Positions 1 to 9,559 are shown, numbered from the stretch's first letter. The stretch is 64,000 nucleotides of DNA from CAWGHZ01 sp963775315 (GCA_963775315.1 CAVZIN010000011.1:208955-272954); one strand, 5' to 3'. A program made the numbers and translations. The notes: a model not told the origin generated them from the sequence alone.

Positions 1-1
1 G

Positions 2-664
2 CGGCTGATGGAAGCGCGGGTGATCCCCGACGTGCCCGCCACGATCGTGGCGACGGTCAACGAATGCCGCGCGAAGTTCGACTACGTGTTCACCTCGGGC
101 GGCATCGGCCCGACCCACGACGACATCACGTCCGAATGCGTGGCGAAGGCGTTCGGGGTCAATCTCCACCGCCATCCGCAGGCGGTCGCGATCCTCGAAT
201 CCTACCTGCCGCCCGGCGGGCTGAACGAGGCGCGGCTCCGCATGGCGACCGTGCCCGAGGGGGCGGAGCTGATCCTCAACCCCGTCTCGGCCGCACCGGG
301 CTTCCGCTACGAGAACGTCTACGTCATGGCCGGAGTGCCGGCCGTGATGAAGGCGATGTTCGACAGCGTGAAGGGCACGCTGAAGGGCGGGCTCGCCATG
401 GGGTCGCGCTCGGTGCGCATCGAGCTCGCCGAGGGCGCCATCGCCGAGACGCTGTCGCGGCTGCAGGACGCCAATTCCGACGTCGAGATCGGCAGCTACC
501 CGGCCATGCGGCGCGGCTCGTTCGGGGTCAGCGTGGTGCTGCGCGGCACCGACCCCAACCGGCTCGACGCGGTGCTGGCCGAGCTGATCGTGGCGCTCAA
601 GGCGCTCGGCGGCGATCCGGTCGACGAATTGGGCCAGCTCGCCGGCCAGGGCGCGAAGGCGTAG
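2..664 (+). CDS. MoaB/CinA-type molybdopterin-binding domain protein (5' partial)
   Basis: The reading frame is open from base 2, so the true start lies before the window; about 220 residues are visible. The motif TSGGIGPTHDD is the signature of the MoaB/MogA/CinA N-terminal fold, which in relatives binds molybdopterin or acts on nucleotides. The protein ends without the CinA C-terminal nicotinamide-nucleotide deamidase domain, so it is the short single-domain form often labelled competence/damage-inducible protein A. A real role in competence is not implied. The stop codon directly abuts the stop of the convergent EamA gene. Confidence 0.85.
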   Translation, partial: RLMEARVIPDVPATIVATVNECRAKFDYVFTSGGIGPTHDDITSECVAKAFGVNLHRHPQAVAILESYLPPGGLNEARLRMATVPEGAELILNPVSAAPGFRYENVYVMAGVPAVMKAMFDSVKGTLKGGLAMGSRSVRIELAEGAIAETLSRLQDANSDVEIGSYPAMRRGSFGVSVVLRGTDPNRLDAVLAELIVALKALGGDPVDELGQLAGQGAKA

Positions 665-1549
665 TCAGGCCGCTACGGCGGCGCGGGCGCGGCGGCTCGC
701 CCGCCAGATGTTGTACCAGTTGGCGGCGATGACCAGCGCGGCGCCGGCCCAGACCCACGCGTCGACCGTCTCGCGATAGGCGAGGTAGCCGACCAGCGCC
801 ACGGTCGGCAGGCGCAGGAAATCGATGGGCGAGACGACGCTCACGTCGGCGAGCGCCAGCGCGCGGGCGAAGCTGTAATGGGCGGCAAGCGCGCAGGTGC
901 CGACCAGCAGGATCCAGGGCACGTCGCGAAGGGTCGGCATCGCCCAGTCGAACACGGTGGGGCCGAGCCCGAGGACGAGCTGGATCAGGTTCATGTAGAG
1001 CACCACCGCGAAGGCCGAATCCGCGCGCATGATCGATTTGGTCATGGTGATCGACGCGCCGTAGCACGCTGCGCCCGCCAGCATGATCAGCGAGGCGGGG
1101 TGGATCGCCGCCGCGCCCGGCCGCAGGATGATCAGAACGCCGACGAAGCCGATCGCGATGGTCACCCAGCGGCGGCCGTCGATCGCCTCGCCGATGAACA
1201 GTCCGGCGAACAGGATGGCGAACAGCGACATGGTGAATTCGATCGCCGTAACCTCGGCGATCGGCAGGACGCCGAGGGCGAAGAACCACGCCACCTGGCC
1301 CAGGAAATGGATCGAGTTGCGCGCCACGTGCAGGGGCAGGATGCGGGTGCGGAAGGCGCGGAACCCGTCGCGCGCCGAAAGCGGCAGCAGCACGCAGAGC
1401 CCGACCAGTGAGCGCATCACCACTGTCTCGAACGGCGACATGGAATGGGCGAGTTCGCGCCCGGCCACCGCCATGGCGACGAACGACAGCATCGTCACCA
1501 GCATCCAGCCGGCGCCGCGCACCGCCGGCGGTATCGGGCCCGTCGCCAC
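665..1549 (-). CDS. EamA-family (DMT superfamily) transporter
   Basis: This 294-residue protein has about ten hydrophobic segments arranged as two EamA repeats, the layout of drug/metabolite transporters that export small metabolites or amino acids across the inner membrane. The substrate cannot be read from sequence. The start is a GTG three bases after the stop of the upstream phosphoesterase gene, so the two are almost certainly co-transcribed. An ATG 15 codons further in is a possible alternative. It is the last gene of a minus-strand operon that begins near 3086 and is one of four EamA genes in the window. Confidence 0.88.
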   Translation of the reverse strand: MATGPIPPAVRGAGWMLVTMLSFVAMAVAGRELAHSMSPFETVVMRSLVGLCVLLPLSARDGFRAFRTRILPLHVARNSIHFLGQVAWFFALGVLPIAEVTAIEFTMSLFAILFAGLFIGEAIDGRRWVTIAIGFVGVLIILRPGAAAIHPASLIMLAGAACYGASITMTKSIMRADSAFAVVLYMNLIQLVLGLGPTVFDWAMPTLRDVPWILLVGTCALAAHYSFARALALADVSVVSPIDFLRLPTVALVGYLAYRETVDAWVWAGAALVIAANWYNIWRASRRARAAVAA

Positions 1550-1552
1550 GCC

Positions 1553-2377
1553 CTACCTCGCTTCCGCGTCCCGGCGCAGCGTGAACCGCACCAGTTCGGG
1601 CCGGCAGTTGAATCGCACCGGCAGGCCCGAGGTGCCGGCGCCGCGCGAGGTGTAGCCCATCATCGCGCCCTCGCGCCACCCTCCCGCGCTGCGCCCGCCG
1701 CGCCCGCCGCGCGGCACGTAGACCGGCCAGCCGCGCGGCAGGCAGATCTGCCCGCCGTGCGTATGGCCGCAGAGATAGAGGTCGATGCCCGCGCGCGCAG
1801 CGAGAGTCGCGTAGCGCGGCGAATGCACCAGCGCGACGACGAACCCGCCCGGCACGCGGGATAGGGCGGCGCGGCCGGCCGGCCGCACGCGGATGTGGCG
1901 GTCCTGCACGCCGAGTACATGCAGCGTCTCCTCGCCGCGGCGGACGGCGACAGAGCGGTTGGCCAGCACCTCGATGCCCATGGCCGGCAGGGTCCTGGCC
2001 AGCCGGCGGTGGTCGTGGTTGCCGAGGACGGCGAGCATGCCGTCGGGCGCGGTCACGGCGCCCGCGATCCGTCGCATCGTCGGCAGGATCGCGTCGGGGT
2101 CCGACCGCACGCGCGGCTTGTAGTCGCCGGTCATGACGCAGAGGTCGGCGGGGGCGGCGGCCGCCAGCGCGATCAGCCGTTCGGTCGCCTCGGGCAGCAT
2201 GCCGATATGCAGGTCGCTGAGATGCAGCAGCCGGTAGCCGTCGAACGCTTGCGGCAGGGCGGGGAACGAAAGCTCGATCTCGGCGAGGCGGAGGTCGCCG
2301 GCGTTTCGCCGTCCTCGCGCATAGAGCCCGCTCAGCCTGAGCCCGATCCGGATCGCCTCCTTCAGTGCGCCGTTCAC
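1553..2377 (-). CDS. metallophosphoesterase, YkuE/YaeI-like
   Basis: The 274-residue protein carries the full calcineurin-like metal-site set: SDLHIG (D55, H57), GD (84-85), GNHD (119-122), VHSP (H185) and GHTHGGQ (204-210). These coordinate a two-metal centre that hydrolyses phosphoesters. Relatives such as YaeI and YkuE act on membrane lipid-linked phosphates or unknown diesters, so the substrate is open. The start is GTG. The upstream gene ends 10 bases earlier and the EamA transporter begins 3 bases after the stop, which indicates one transcript. Confidence 0.88.
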   Translation of the reverse strand: MNGALKEAIRIGLRLSGLYARGRRNAGDLRLAEIELSFPALPQAFDGYRLLHLSDLHIGMLPEATERLIALAAAAPADLCVMTGDYKPRVRSDPDAILPTMRRIAGAVTAPDGMLAVLGNHDHRRLARTLPAMGIEVLANRSVAVRRGEETLHVLGVQDRHIRVRPAGRAALSRVPGGFVVALVHSPRYATLAARAGIDLYLCGHTHGGQICLPRGWPVYVPRGGRGGRSAGGWREGAMMGYTSRGAGTSGLPVRFNCRPELVRFTLRRDAEAR

Positions 2378-2387
2378 GCCGCCCGGC

Positions 2388-3086
2388 TCAGCGCGCCGGC
2401 GCGCCCGCGCCGTCGGCGGGGCGATAGACGATGGTCACCTTGTCGCCGGCGAAGGTGACGGCGCGAACGTCGTCGAGCGCCCGGCGCCTGTCCTCGCCGG
2501 CGACCAGCTCGAGCACCAGCCCGAAGGCCGGCCGGGCGAGCGAGGCCGGCACGTCGATCCGGCCGATGGCGAGGCGTGAGACCTCGACCCTGCCCTGCGA
2601 CGGCGGCACCGCCGCGCGCAGGTTGACGTAGCGCCCGAGCGGGCCGATCGCGACCGGCAGCATCACCGTCGTCGCCATCACGAGACCGTAGGGCCTGATC
2701 GAGGTCCGGGTGCGCACCGGGCTCCGGGCGGGCAGGCTCGCCGCGATCAGCCCGTCGATTTCCGGCCCGGTCAGGGTGATCGGCACGCCCGAGGCGGCCA
2801 GGAGTCGCGCCGCCCCGGTGGCGTTTCCGGGCACGGCGGCACCCGCATGCCCCTGGTTGCGGAGAAGCTCCTCGATTTGGGCGCGGCTCGGCCGGTTCGG
2901 CCCGTTGGCGAGGGCGCGGAGCGCGTCGGGATCGAGCCGCCCGCGCGCGATTTCGGTCAGGCTGCGGGCGGGCGTCGCGGCTCCCGCGGCGACCGCGGGC
3001 GTCTCCTCGACGCCGAAATAGACCGCCGCGCCGGCCGCCGCGATGGCGGCGAGCGGGATGTAGACGAAAATCAGCCGGAACAGCAT
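2388..3086 (-). CDS. membrane-anchored protein of unknown function
   Basis: I place the start at the ATG giving MLFRLIFVYIPL, which opens a single N-terminal membrane anchor (residues 4-24); the frame is open further upstream but that part looks noncoding. The 232-residue protein continues with an Ala/Pro-rich linker and a beta-rich C-terminal half in which VTFAGDKVTIVYRP is the last strand pair. The layout recalls YpmS/DUF2140-type and AsmA-like exported proteins, but I cannot assign a family. It heads an operon with the phosphoesterase and the EamA transporter. Confidence 0.7.
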   Translation of the reverse strand: MLFRLIFVYIPLAAIAAAGAAVYFGVEETPAVAAGAATPARSLTEIARGRLDPDALRALANGPNRPSRAQIEELLRNQGHAGAAVPGNATGAARLLAASGVPITLTGPEIDGLIAASLPARSPVRTRTSIRPYGLVMATTVMLPVAIGPLGRYVNLRAAVPPSQGRVEVSRLAIGRIDVPASLARPAFGLVLELVAGEDRRRALDDVRAVTFAGDKVTIVYRPADGAGAPAR

Positions 3087-3184
3087 GCGGTCGTCTTCCG
3101 TCGGGACCGGCGGCGGTCGCGCGCCAGGGAACCCGCGCCCCGCGATTCGCGCAAGTCCCGCCTTCCGCCGTGCCGGAGCGCCGC

Positions 3185-4231
3185 TCAGGTGCCGGAGGGC
3201 GTGTCCTTGTACTTCTTGGAGATGCGGGTCATCAGCTTCAGGAGGGCGAGCGCCTTCGGCTGGTCCTTGAATACCGTGGTGCCGACGGTGGCGAGCCGCG
3301 CGTTGAACTTCTTCTGCTCTGCGGGCGAGAATTCGGTCAGCGTGCCCCCGTTCGCGGTCCATGACTTATAGGCGTCTGCGACCAGCTTGATGGTGAAGGG
3401 CATCACGTCCTTGTCCGCCTTCAGCATCTCCTGCCACAGCACCGACTGGACGTCCTGCGGCAGCGAGTCGTACCAGGTCTTGGACACGAACTTCAGCACG
3501 CAGATCAGCGATTCGCGCGCTTTGAAAACGTATTTCACCGTGTTGTAGTACTTGAACGGCACGAACACGGTGATGCCCGACTTGTTGCCGTCGATGGTGT
3601 GGCGCTGGATGGCGGGCAGCACCTCGCCCAGCGGCATCGGCACGCCGGTCGCACCGAGGCGTGACAGGGTCTCGCGCTCCAGAGGGCTGCCGAACACGCG
3701 GAGCTTGAGCCCCTGGAAGTCGGCCATGGTGTGGATCGGGTTGCGCGTCGCGTAGTCGGAGAAGGCATCGCAATTGTGCCCGACGATCTTGATGCCCTTG
3801 CTCTCCGCGATCGGCCAAAACGCCTTGCGGAACTCGGGGTCGTTCAGCGTGTGCGTGCCCTGCCACAGCCCGGTCAGCACGCCCGGCGCCGAGAAGATGC
3901 CAAACCGCTCGTCGATGCCGGACAGGAACTCCGGCGGCACAATGTCCGCCTCGATGGTGCCGAGCTGGACGCCCTCGACCGTGCGCGGGATCGAGCCGAG
4001 CTGGCTCGCCGGGAAGACCTCCACCTTCATCTTGTTCGGCAGGCGCTTCTCGACCGCCGCCTTGACCATGTTCGCCCACTCGTTGAGCTGGTCGCGGACC
4101 GTCGGGATCGAGATCTTCATCGTGTATTGCTGCGCGGCGGCCGGCGCGGGGGCCAGGGGCACCGCGGCGGCGAAGGCGGCAAGGGCGACGGCGAAGGCGG
4201 CGGTCCGGCGCGGCGAGGCGGGGCGCGGCAT
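3185..4231 (-). CDS. TRAP-type solute-binding protein, DctP family (copy 1)
   Basis: This 348-residue periplasmic binding protein starts at an ATG preceded by GGGAG. It has a signal peptide with an Ala-rich core ending near AAAQQ. The segment GLKLRVFGSPLERETL is the DctP helix-strand that carries the arginine binding a carboxylate ligand. It is a close paralogue of the next upstream protein; both contain GEVLPAIQRHTIDGNK and end KYKDTPSGT. No DctQ or DctM membrane subunits are nearby, so it must work with a transporter encoded elsewhere or as a sensor-linked binding protein. It has its own promoter, after a terminator. Confidence 0.88.
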   Translation of the reverse strand: MPRPASPRRTAAFAVALAAFAAAVPLAPAPAAAQQYTMKISIPTVRDQLNEWANMVKAAVEKRLPNKMKVEVFPASQLGSIPRTVEGVQLGTIEADIVPPEFLSGIDERFGIFSAPGVLTGLWQGTHTLNDPEFRKAFWPIAESKGIKIVGHNCDAFSDYATRNPIHTMADFQGLKLRVFGSPLERETLSRLGATGVPMPLGEVLPAIQRHTIDGNKSGITVFVPFKYYNTVKYVFKARESLICVLKFVSKTWYDSLPQDVQSVLWQEMLKADKDVMPFTIKLVADAYKSWTANGGTLTEFSPAEQKKFNARLATVGTTVFKDQPKALALLKLMTRISKKYKDTPSGT

Positions 4232-4295
4232 GATCTTCTCCCAGAGATGAAGCGAAGACGCGAAGCGGTCGTCGCAGGCTCTTGTTATGGAACCG

Positions 4296-4324
4296 ACCGT
4301 AGTGCCCGGGTCACGGCCTGTCAA
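4296..4324 (-). promoter_or_regulatory. sigma-70-type promoter of DctP copy 1
   Basis: Read on the minus strand, TTGACA, a 17-base spacer and TACGGT form a -35/-10 pair. Transcription would begin near 4289, about 58 bases before the start codon. The -35 is perfect and the arrangement closely matches the promoter of the paralogue at 5474-5502. Confidence 0.55.
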
Positions 4325-4348
4325 ACGAACGAGGCGCGCCCGAAAAGA

Positions 4349-4372
4349 AAAGGGGCGGTCTCCCGCCCCTTT
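4349..4372 (-). terminator. rho-independent terminator of DctP copy 2
   Basis: On the minus strand a 10-bp stem (AAAGGGGCGG pairing with CCGCCCCTTT) with a four-base loop is followed by TTCTTTTC. It lies 24 bases after the stop codon of the gene at 4396-5439 and before the promoter of the next gene. Confidence 0.8.
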
Positions 4373-4395
4373 CCATCCAGGTCTTCGCGATCCGG

Positions 4396-5439
4396 TCACG
4401 TCCCGGAAGGCGTGTCCTTGTATTTGGCGGCGACCTTCTTCAGGAGGGCCAGAAGGTCCAGCACCTTGGGCTGGCCCTTGAAGACCTGCTCTCCGACGCC
4501 CTCGAGCAGCTTGTAGAAGCGCTGCTGCTCGTCGGGCGAGAATTCGGTCAGCGTGCCGCCATGCGCGGTCCAGGCCTTGTAGTCCTCCTCGACGATCTTC
4601 ACCGCATCGGGCATCACGTCCTTGTTGGCCTTCTGCGTCGCATCCCAGACGATGGTCTGCAGGTTTTGAGGCAAGCCGTCGAACCAGCTCTTCGACACGA
4701 ACTTGAGGACGCAGATCATCGACTGCTTGGGACGCAGCACGTACTTGACCGTGTCGTAGTAGCGGAACGGCACGAACACCGTGATTCCGGCCTTGTTGCC
4801 GTCGATCGTGTGGCGCTGGATGGCGGGCAGGACCTCGCCCAACGGCATCGGCACGCCGGTCGCGCCGAGGCGCGACAGGCTCTCGCGCTCGATCGGGCTG
4901 CCGAACACGCGGAGCTTAAGCCCCTTGAAATCGGCGATCTTGCGGATCGGGTCGCGCGTCGCGTAGTCGCCCGGCCCGTCGCAGTCTTGGCCGACGATCT
5001 TGATGCCCTTGTCGGCGCCAACGTTCCAGAACGCCTTCTTGAACTCGGGGTCGTTCAGCGCGTGGTAGCCCTGCCAGATGCCGGTCAGCACGCCGGGCAC
5101 CGAGAATATGCCGAAGCGCGGATCGACGCCCGAGAGGAACTCCGGCGGCACCTCGACGGCCTCGATGGTGCCGAGCTGGGCGCCTTCGACCATGCGCGGG
5201 ATGGCTCCGAGCTGGCTGCCGGGGTAGATGCCGACCTGCATCGCGCCCTTGGAGGCGGGCTCCACGATCTTCTTCACCATCTCCGACCAGGTCTCGAGTG
5301 CCGAGTGCACCGTCGGCGAGCCGATCTTCATGGTGTATTGCGCGGCCGGCGCGGCACCCGGCGCGGCGGCGACCGTGACGGCGGCCGCCACGGCTAACGC
5401 GCCCCAGCCCGCGCGGCGCGGGCGGACCAAGCGGATCAT
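4396..5439 (-). CDS. TRAP-type solute-binding protein, DctP family (copy 2)
   Basis: The 347-residue product has a signal peptide (MIRLVRPRRAGWGALAV start, Ala-rich core, cleavage near APAAQY) and the same DctP core as copy 1, including GLKLRVFGSPIERESL and GEVLPAIQRHTIDGNK. The start is an ATG with a GGGAGG ribosome binding site. It is followed by a strong terminator, so it is transcribed alone. Such proteins capture organic acids or similar ligands in the periplasm. Without DctQM neighbours the ligand and partner are unknown. The pair clearly arose by tandem duplication. Confidence 0.88.
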   Translation of the reverse strand: MIRLVRPRRAGWGALAVAAAVTVAAAPGAAPAAQYTMKIGSPTVHSALETWSEMVKKIVEPASKGAMQVGIYPGSQLGAIPRMVEGAQLGTIEAVEVPPEFLSGVDPRFGIFSVPGVLTGIWQGYHALNDPEFKKAFWNVGADKGIKIVGQDCDGPGDYATRDPIRKIADFKGLKLRVFGSPIERESLSRLGATGVPMPLGEVLPAIQRHTIDGNKAGITVFVPFRYYDTVKYVLRPKQSMICVLKFVSKSWFDGLPQNLQTIVWDATQKANKDVMPDAVKIVEEDYKAWTAHGGTLTEFSPDEQQRFYKLLEGVGEQVFKGQPKVLDLLALLKKVAAKYKDTPSGT

Positions 5440-5473
5440 TTGATTGCCTCCCTTGTTTATTGCTTCCAGGCGG

Positions 5474-5502
5474 ACGGTATCGGCTGGCCGACCCCCTGTC
5501 AA
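5474..5502 (-). promoter_or_regulatory. sigma-70-type promoter of DctP copy 2
   Basis: On the minus strand TTGACA is separated by 17 bases from TACCGT. Transcription would start near 5467, leaving a leader of about 28 bases that contains GGGAGG. Confidence 0.55.
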
Positions 5503-5555
5503 TTTGACCCGCCGCCTGTATCATGGCCGCGGCAACAGGACGCGAGGGCTTGTCG

Positions 5556-6664
<1,109 letters not shown>

Positions 6665-6665
<1 letters not shown>

Positions 6666-7371
6666 TGCGCCGCCTCTCGCTCGCACTGGCGCTCCTCGCC
6701 GCGACCGCGCTGCCGGCCGCCGCGGCCGGTCCGGAAGCGGTCGCGGGCGCGGACCGCGTCGTCGCGGTATGGGGCGAGGGCGAGGCGCATGCGAAGCCCG
6801 ACATGGCCGAGCTCTCGGCCGGTGTGGTGACCGAGGGGCGGTCGGCTCACGACGCGCTCTCGGCCAACTCGCAGGCGATGGAGCGGGTGATCGCTACCGT
6901 GAAGGCGCTCGGCATCGAGGGGCGCGACCTCCAGACCGAAGGGGTCAATCTGAACCCGGTCTATGCCCGGTCCGACAATTCCGGCGCTCCGCCGCATATC
7001 GCGAGCTACCGCGCCCAGAACACGCTCCGCATCCGGCTGCACGACCTCGGCAAGCTCGGCACGCTGCTCGACAAGGTCGCGGGCGCCGGCGCCAACACCG
7101 AGAACGGACTTCTCTCGGCGTCTCGGACGATCACCGGCTCGCCGACACGGCGCGCGAGGCCGCGATGGGTGACGCCCATCGCAAGGCCGCGCTGCTCGCC
7201 AAGGCGGCCGGCGTAACGCTCGGCAAGGTGGTCTCGATCTCCGAGGAGGGCGCCGGGGGCGGCCCGGTGCCGATGCGCGCCTTTTCCGCCATGAAGGCGG
7301 CCCCGGTGCCCATCGAGGCGGGCGAGAACACGATCCGCGCCCGGCTCCGCGTCGTCTACGCGATCGAGTAG
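6665..7371 (+). pseudogene. SIMPL-domain (DUF541) periplasmic protein, frameshifted
   Basis: The frame starting at the ATG overlapping the dehydrogenase stop encodes a signal peptide (cleavage near AAAAG) and the first two thirds of a SIMPL-domain protein up to ANTENG. The rest, from TSLGVSDDHRLADTA to VVYAIE, continues in the -1 frame. A single missing base near 7107 would restore one product of about 235 residues. SIMPL proteins (BP26, YggE) are periplasmic and linked to oxidative stress in some species. Because both halves are well conserved, this is either a recent mutation or a sequencing error. Confidence 0.75.
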
Positions 7372-7373
7372 TG

Positions 7374-7443
7374 GGGCCGGTCGGGGACCGGCCCTACACC
7401 TGTCGTGGTTTGTGGGCCGTAAGGGCGGGTCGGGGACCCGCCC
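7374..7443. repeat. pair of related perfect palindromes between convergent genes
   Basis: Two hairpins occur 28 bases apart. At 7374-7394 GGGCCGGTC pairs with GACCGGCCC, and at 7423-7443 GGGCGGGTC pairs with GACCCGCCC. Both have the loop GGG. They differ by one compensated base pair, which suggests a repeated REP-like element. Lying between two gene ends, they may also act as a bidirectional terminator. Confidence 0.7.
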
Positions 7444-7448
7444 CAATG

Positions 7449-8345
7449 TCAGATCAAGCCGGCGCGGCTCAGGACCCCGTCGAGGCGCTTTTCCAGCTCG
7501 GGCGTCGCGGGCACCATCGGCAGGCGGTGCTCGTTCCGTGCCAGGATGCCCAGCCGGCGCATCATGTATTTCATCGGGATCGGGTTGGTGTCGTAGAACA
7601 CCGCCTGGTTGATCTCGAACAGCTCGTAATGAAGCTTGCGCGACGCCTCCATCTTGCCGGCGAGGACGAGCGCGGCGAGCTCGGCCACCCGCTTCGGCGC
7701 GAGGTTGCCGACCGCGTTCATCAGCCCGCACGCGCCGACCGCCATCATCGGGAAGCTCAGATCCTCGAGCCCGACGAAGATGCGGAACTCGGGCCCGAAC
7801 GCGTCGAGGCACTTGGAGACGAACCCAAGATCGTCGACCGCGTGCTTCATGCCGACGAAGTTGGGCGCGCCTTTCCTGATCTCGGCCAACGTCTCGAGCG
7901 TCACGCTGACCGCGGCCCGGCCCGGGATGTGATAGATCATCCAGGGTAGCTTGGTGCGCTTGGCGACGTCGAGGTAATAGGCCACAAGCCCGCGCTGCGG
8001 CGGGCGGATGTAGTAGGGCGTGACGATCAGCAGCGCGTCCACCCCGGGCCGGTTCGCGTGCTCGACCAGCGCCACCGTCTCGGCGTGCGACTGGGAGCCG
8101 GTGGCTGCGACGATCGGAAGCTTGCCCGCCGCCGCCTCGATCGCGACCTCGAGGCAGCGCTGGCGCTCGGCCACCGAAAGGGTCGACGGCTCCGACGTGG
8201 TGCCGCACACGACGATGCCGTGCGAGCCGTTCTTCGCCTGGTGCTCCACCAGCCCGGCATAGGCGTCGTAATCGACCTCGCCGTCCTTGAATGGCGTGAT
8301 CAGCGGCGGGTAGGAGCCTTGCAGCGCGGTCTTGGCGAGTTCCAT
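7449..8345 (-). CDS. dihydrodipicolinate synthase (DapA) family aldolase
   Basis: This 298-residue class I aldolase has the DapA/NanA fold markers: GTTSEPSTL for the pyruvate carboxylate, YHIPGRA with the catalytic tyrosine, and GMKHA with the Schiff-base lysine. Enzymes of this family condense or cleave pyruvate with an aldehyde. In true lysine-pathway DapA the first motif usually reads GTTGE and the lysine motif GIKEA. The differences here leave open another 2-keto-acid aldolase or a dehydratase. It is transcribed alone on the minus strand, ending at the palindrome pair. Confidence 0.8.
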   Translation of the reverse strand: MELAKTALQGSYPPLITPFKDGEVDYDAYAGLVEHQAKNGSHGIVVCGTTSEPSTLSVAERQRCLEVAIEAAAGKLPIVAATGSQSHAETVALVEHANRPGVDALLIVTPYYIRPPQRGLVAYYLDVAKRTKLPWMIYHIPGRAAVSVTLETLAEIRKGAPNFVGMKHAVDDLGFVSKCLDAFGPEFRIFVGLEDLSFPMMAVGACGLMNAVGNLAPKRVAELAALVLAGKMEASRKLHYELFEINQAVFYDTNPIPMKYMMRRLGILARNEHRLPMVPATPELEKRLDGVLSRAGLI

Positions 8346-8408
8346 GGGACGATCCTTTCGCGGCGACCGTATTTTCGTGCACGCGCCCCGTCAAGGCGGA
8401 CGGCCGGC

Positions 8409-8476
8409 CCTCGTCCTTCCACCGGCTCAGGACGAGGATCCGTGCCTAACTCATCCCGAGCTTGTCGAAGGATGAG
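8409..8476. repeat. two REP-like palindromes in opposite orientation
   Basis: At 8409-8437 CCTCGTCCT pairs with AGGACGAGG around an 11-base loop. At 8450-8476 CTCATCC pairs with GGATGAG. Read on opposite strands the two share the pattern TCCTTC-AC-GCTC-GGA, so they are copies of one interspersed palindromic element of a type common in alphaproteobacteria. They lie between the divergent starts of the DapA-family and MetE-like genes. Confidence 0.65.
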
Positions 8477-8511
8477 GTTCCGGTAAGCTGCCGCGAAACG
8501 GGAGAGACGAA

Positions 8512-9549
8512 TTGGCCGAAAAGTTGTTGCCGACGACCGTGGTGGGAAGCTACCCGCAGCCCGACTGGCTGGTGGACCGGGACCTTCTGGTCAAGCGTCC
8601 GCCGGCGCGGGTGCGCGCCGCCGACATATGGCGCGTCGCGCCGCCGTTCCTGGAACAGGCTCAGGACGACGCGACCGTGCTCGCAATCCGAGACATGGAG
8701 CGGGCGGGCGTCGACATCATCACCGACGGCGAAATCCGGCGCGAAAGCTACTCCAACCGGCTTGCCACCGCGCTCGACGGCATCGACAACGAGAATCCGG
8801 GCCAGACGCCCGGCCGGTCGGGCCGCATGATGGTGGTGCCGCGCATCGTCGGCCCGATCCGCCGCAAGGGCGACGTCGAGGTGCGCGACATGCGCTTCCT
8901 GCGCGCCAACACCGACCGGAAGACCAAGATCACCTTGCCGGGCCCGTTCACCATGGTCCACCAGGCGCAGGACGACTACTACAAGGACGAGGCGGCAGCG
9001 GCGATGGACTATGCCGCCGCGGTGAACGAGGAGATCAAGGCGCTGTTCGCCGCCGGTGCCGACGTGGTCCAGCTCGACGAGCCCTATCTGGAGGCCCAGC
9101 CCGACAAGGCGCGGACCTGCGCGCTGCCTGCCATCAACCGCGCGCTCGAGGGCGTCGCCGGCACGACCGCGCTGCACCTCTGTTTCGGCTACGCCTATGT
9201 CACGCCGTCCAAGCCGTCGCACGCCTACCATTTCCTCGCCGAGCTGGAAGGCTGCGCGGCCAAGCAGATCTCGGTCGAGACGGCGCAGCCGAAGCTCGAC
9301 CTCGCGACGCTCGACGTCCTGCCGCACAAGACCATCATTGTCGGCGTGATCGACATGGGCGACCCGAACGTCGAGACGGCGGAGACGGTGGCGGGGCGCA
9401 TCCGCGCGGCGCTGAAGCACGTCGCGCCCGAACGGGCGGTGATCGCGCCCGACTGCGGGATGAAGTACCTGCCGCGTGCCACCGCCTTCGGCAAGCTGAA
9501 GGCCATGGTCGACGGTGCCGATATCGTCCGGAAAGAATTGGTCGGCTGA
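8512..9549 (+). CDS. MetE C-terminal-like methyltransferase (cobalamin-independent type)
   Basis: The 345-residue protein corresponds to only the catalytic barrel of cobalamin-independent methionine synthase. Likely zinc ligands are visible: HLC in HLCFGY, the glutamate in SVETA, and the cysteine in DCGMKYL. DEPYLE is a family motif. The N-terminal folate-binding half of full MetE is absent, as in archaeal core MetE and related enzymes that use other methyl donors. The start is TTG with GGGAGAG upstream. A second core MetE-like gene is at 35857. The methyl donor and acceptor are not known. Confidence 0.82.
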   Translation: MAEKLLPTTVVGSYPQPDWLVDRDLLVKRPPARVRAADIWRVAPPFLEQAQDDATVLAIRDMERAGVDIITDGEIRRESYSNRLATALDGIDNENPGQTPGRSGRMMVVPRIVGPIRRKGDVEVRDMRFLRANTDRKTKITLPGPFTMVHQAQDDYYKDEAAAAMDYAAAVNEEIKALFAAGADVVQLDEPYLEAQPDKARTCALPAINRALEGVAGTTALHLCFGYAYVTPSKPSHAYHFLAELEGCAAKQISVETAQPKLDLATLDVLPHKTIIVGVIDMGDPNVETAETVAGRIRAALKHVAPERAVIAPDCGMKYLPRATAFGKLKAMVDGADIVRKELVG

Positions 9550-9559
9550 ACCGATGCAG

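Noticed and set aside
8346..8511. A SAM riboswitch upstream of the MetE-like gene
   Set aside because: Only two interspersed palindromes are found. I could not see the conserved core of SAM-I or SAM-II aptamers.
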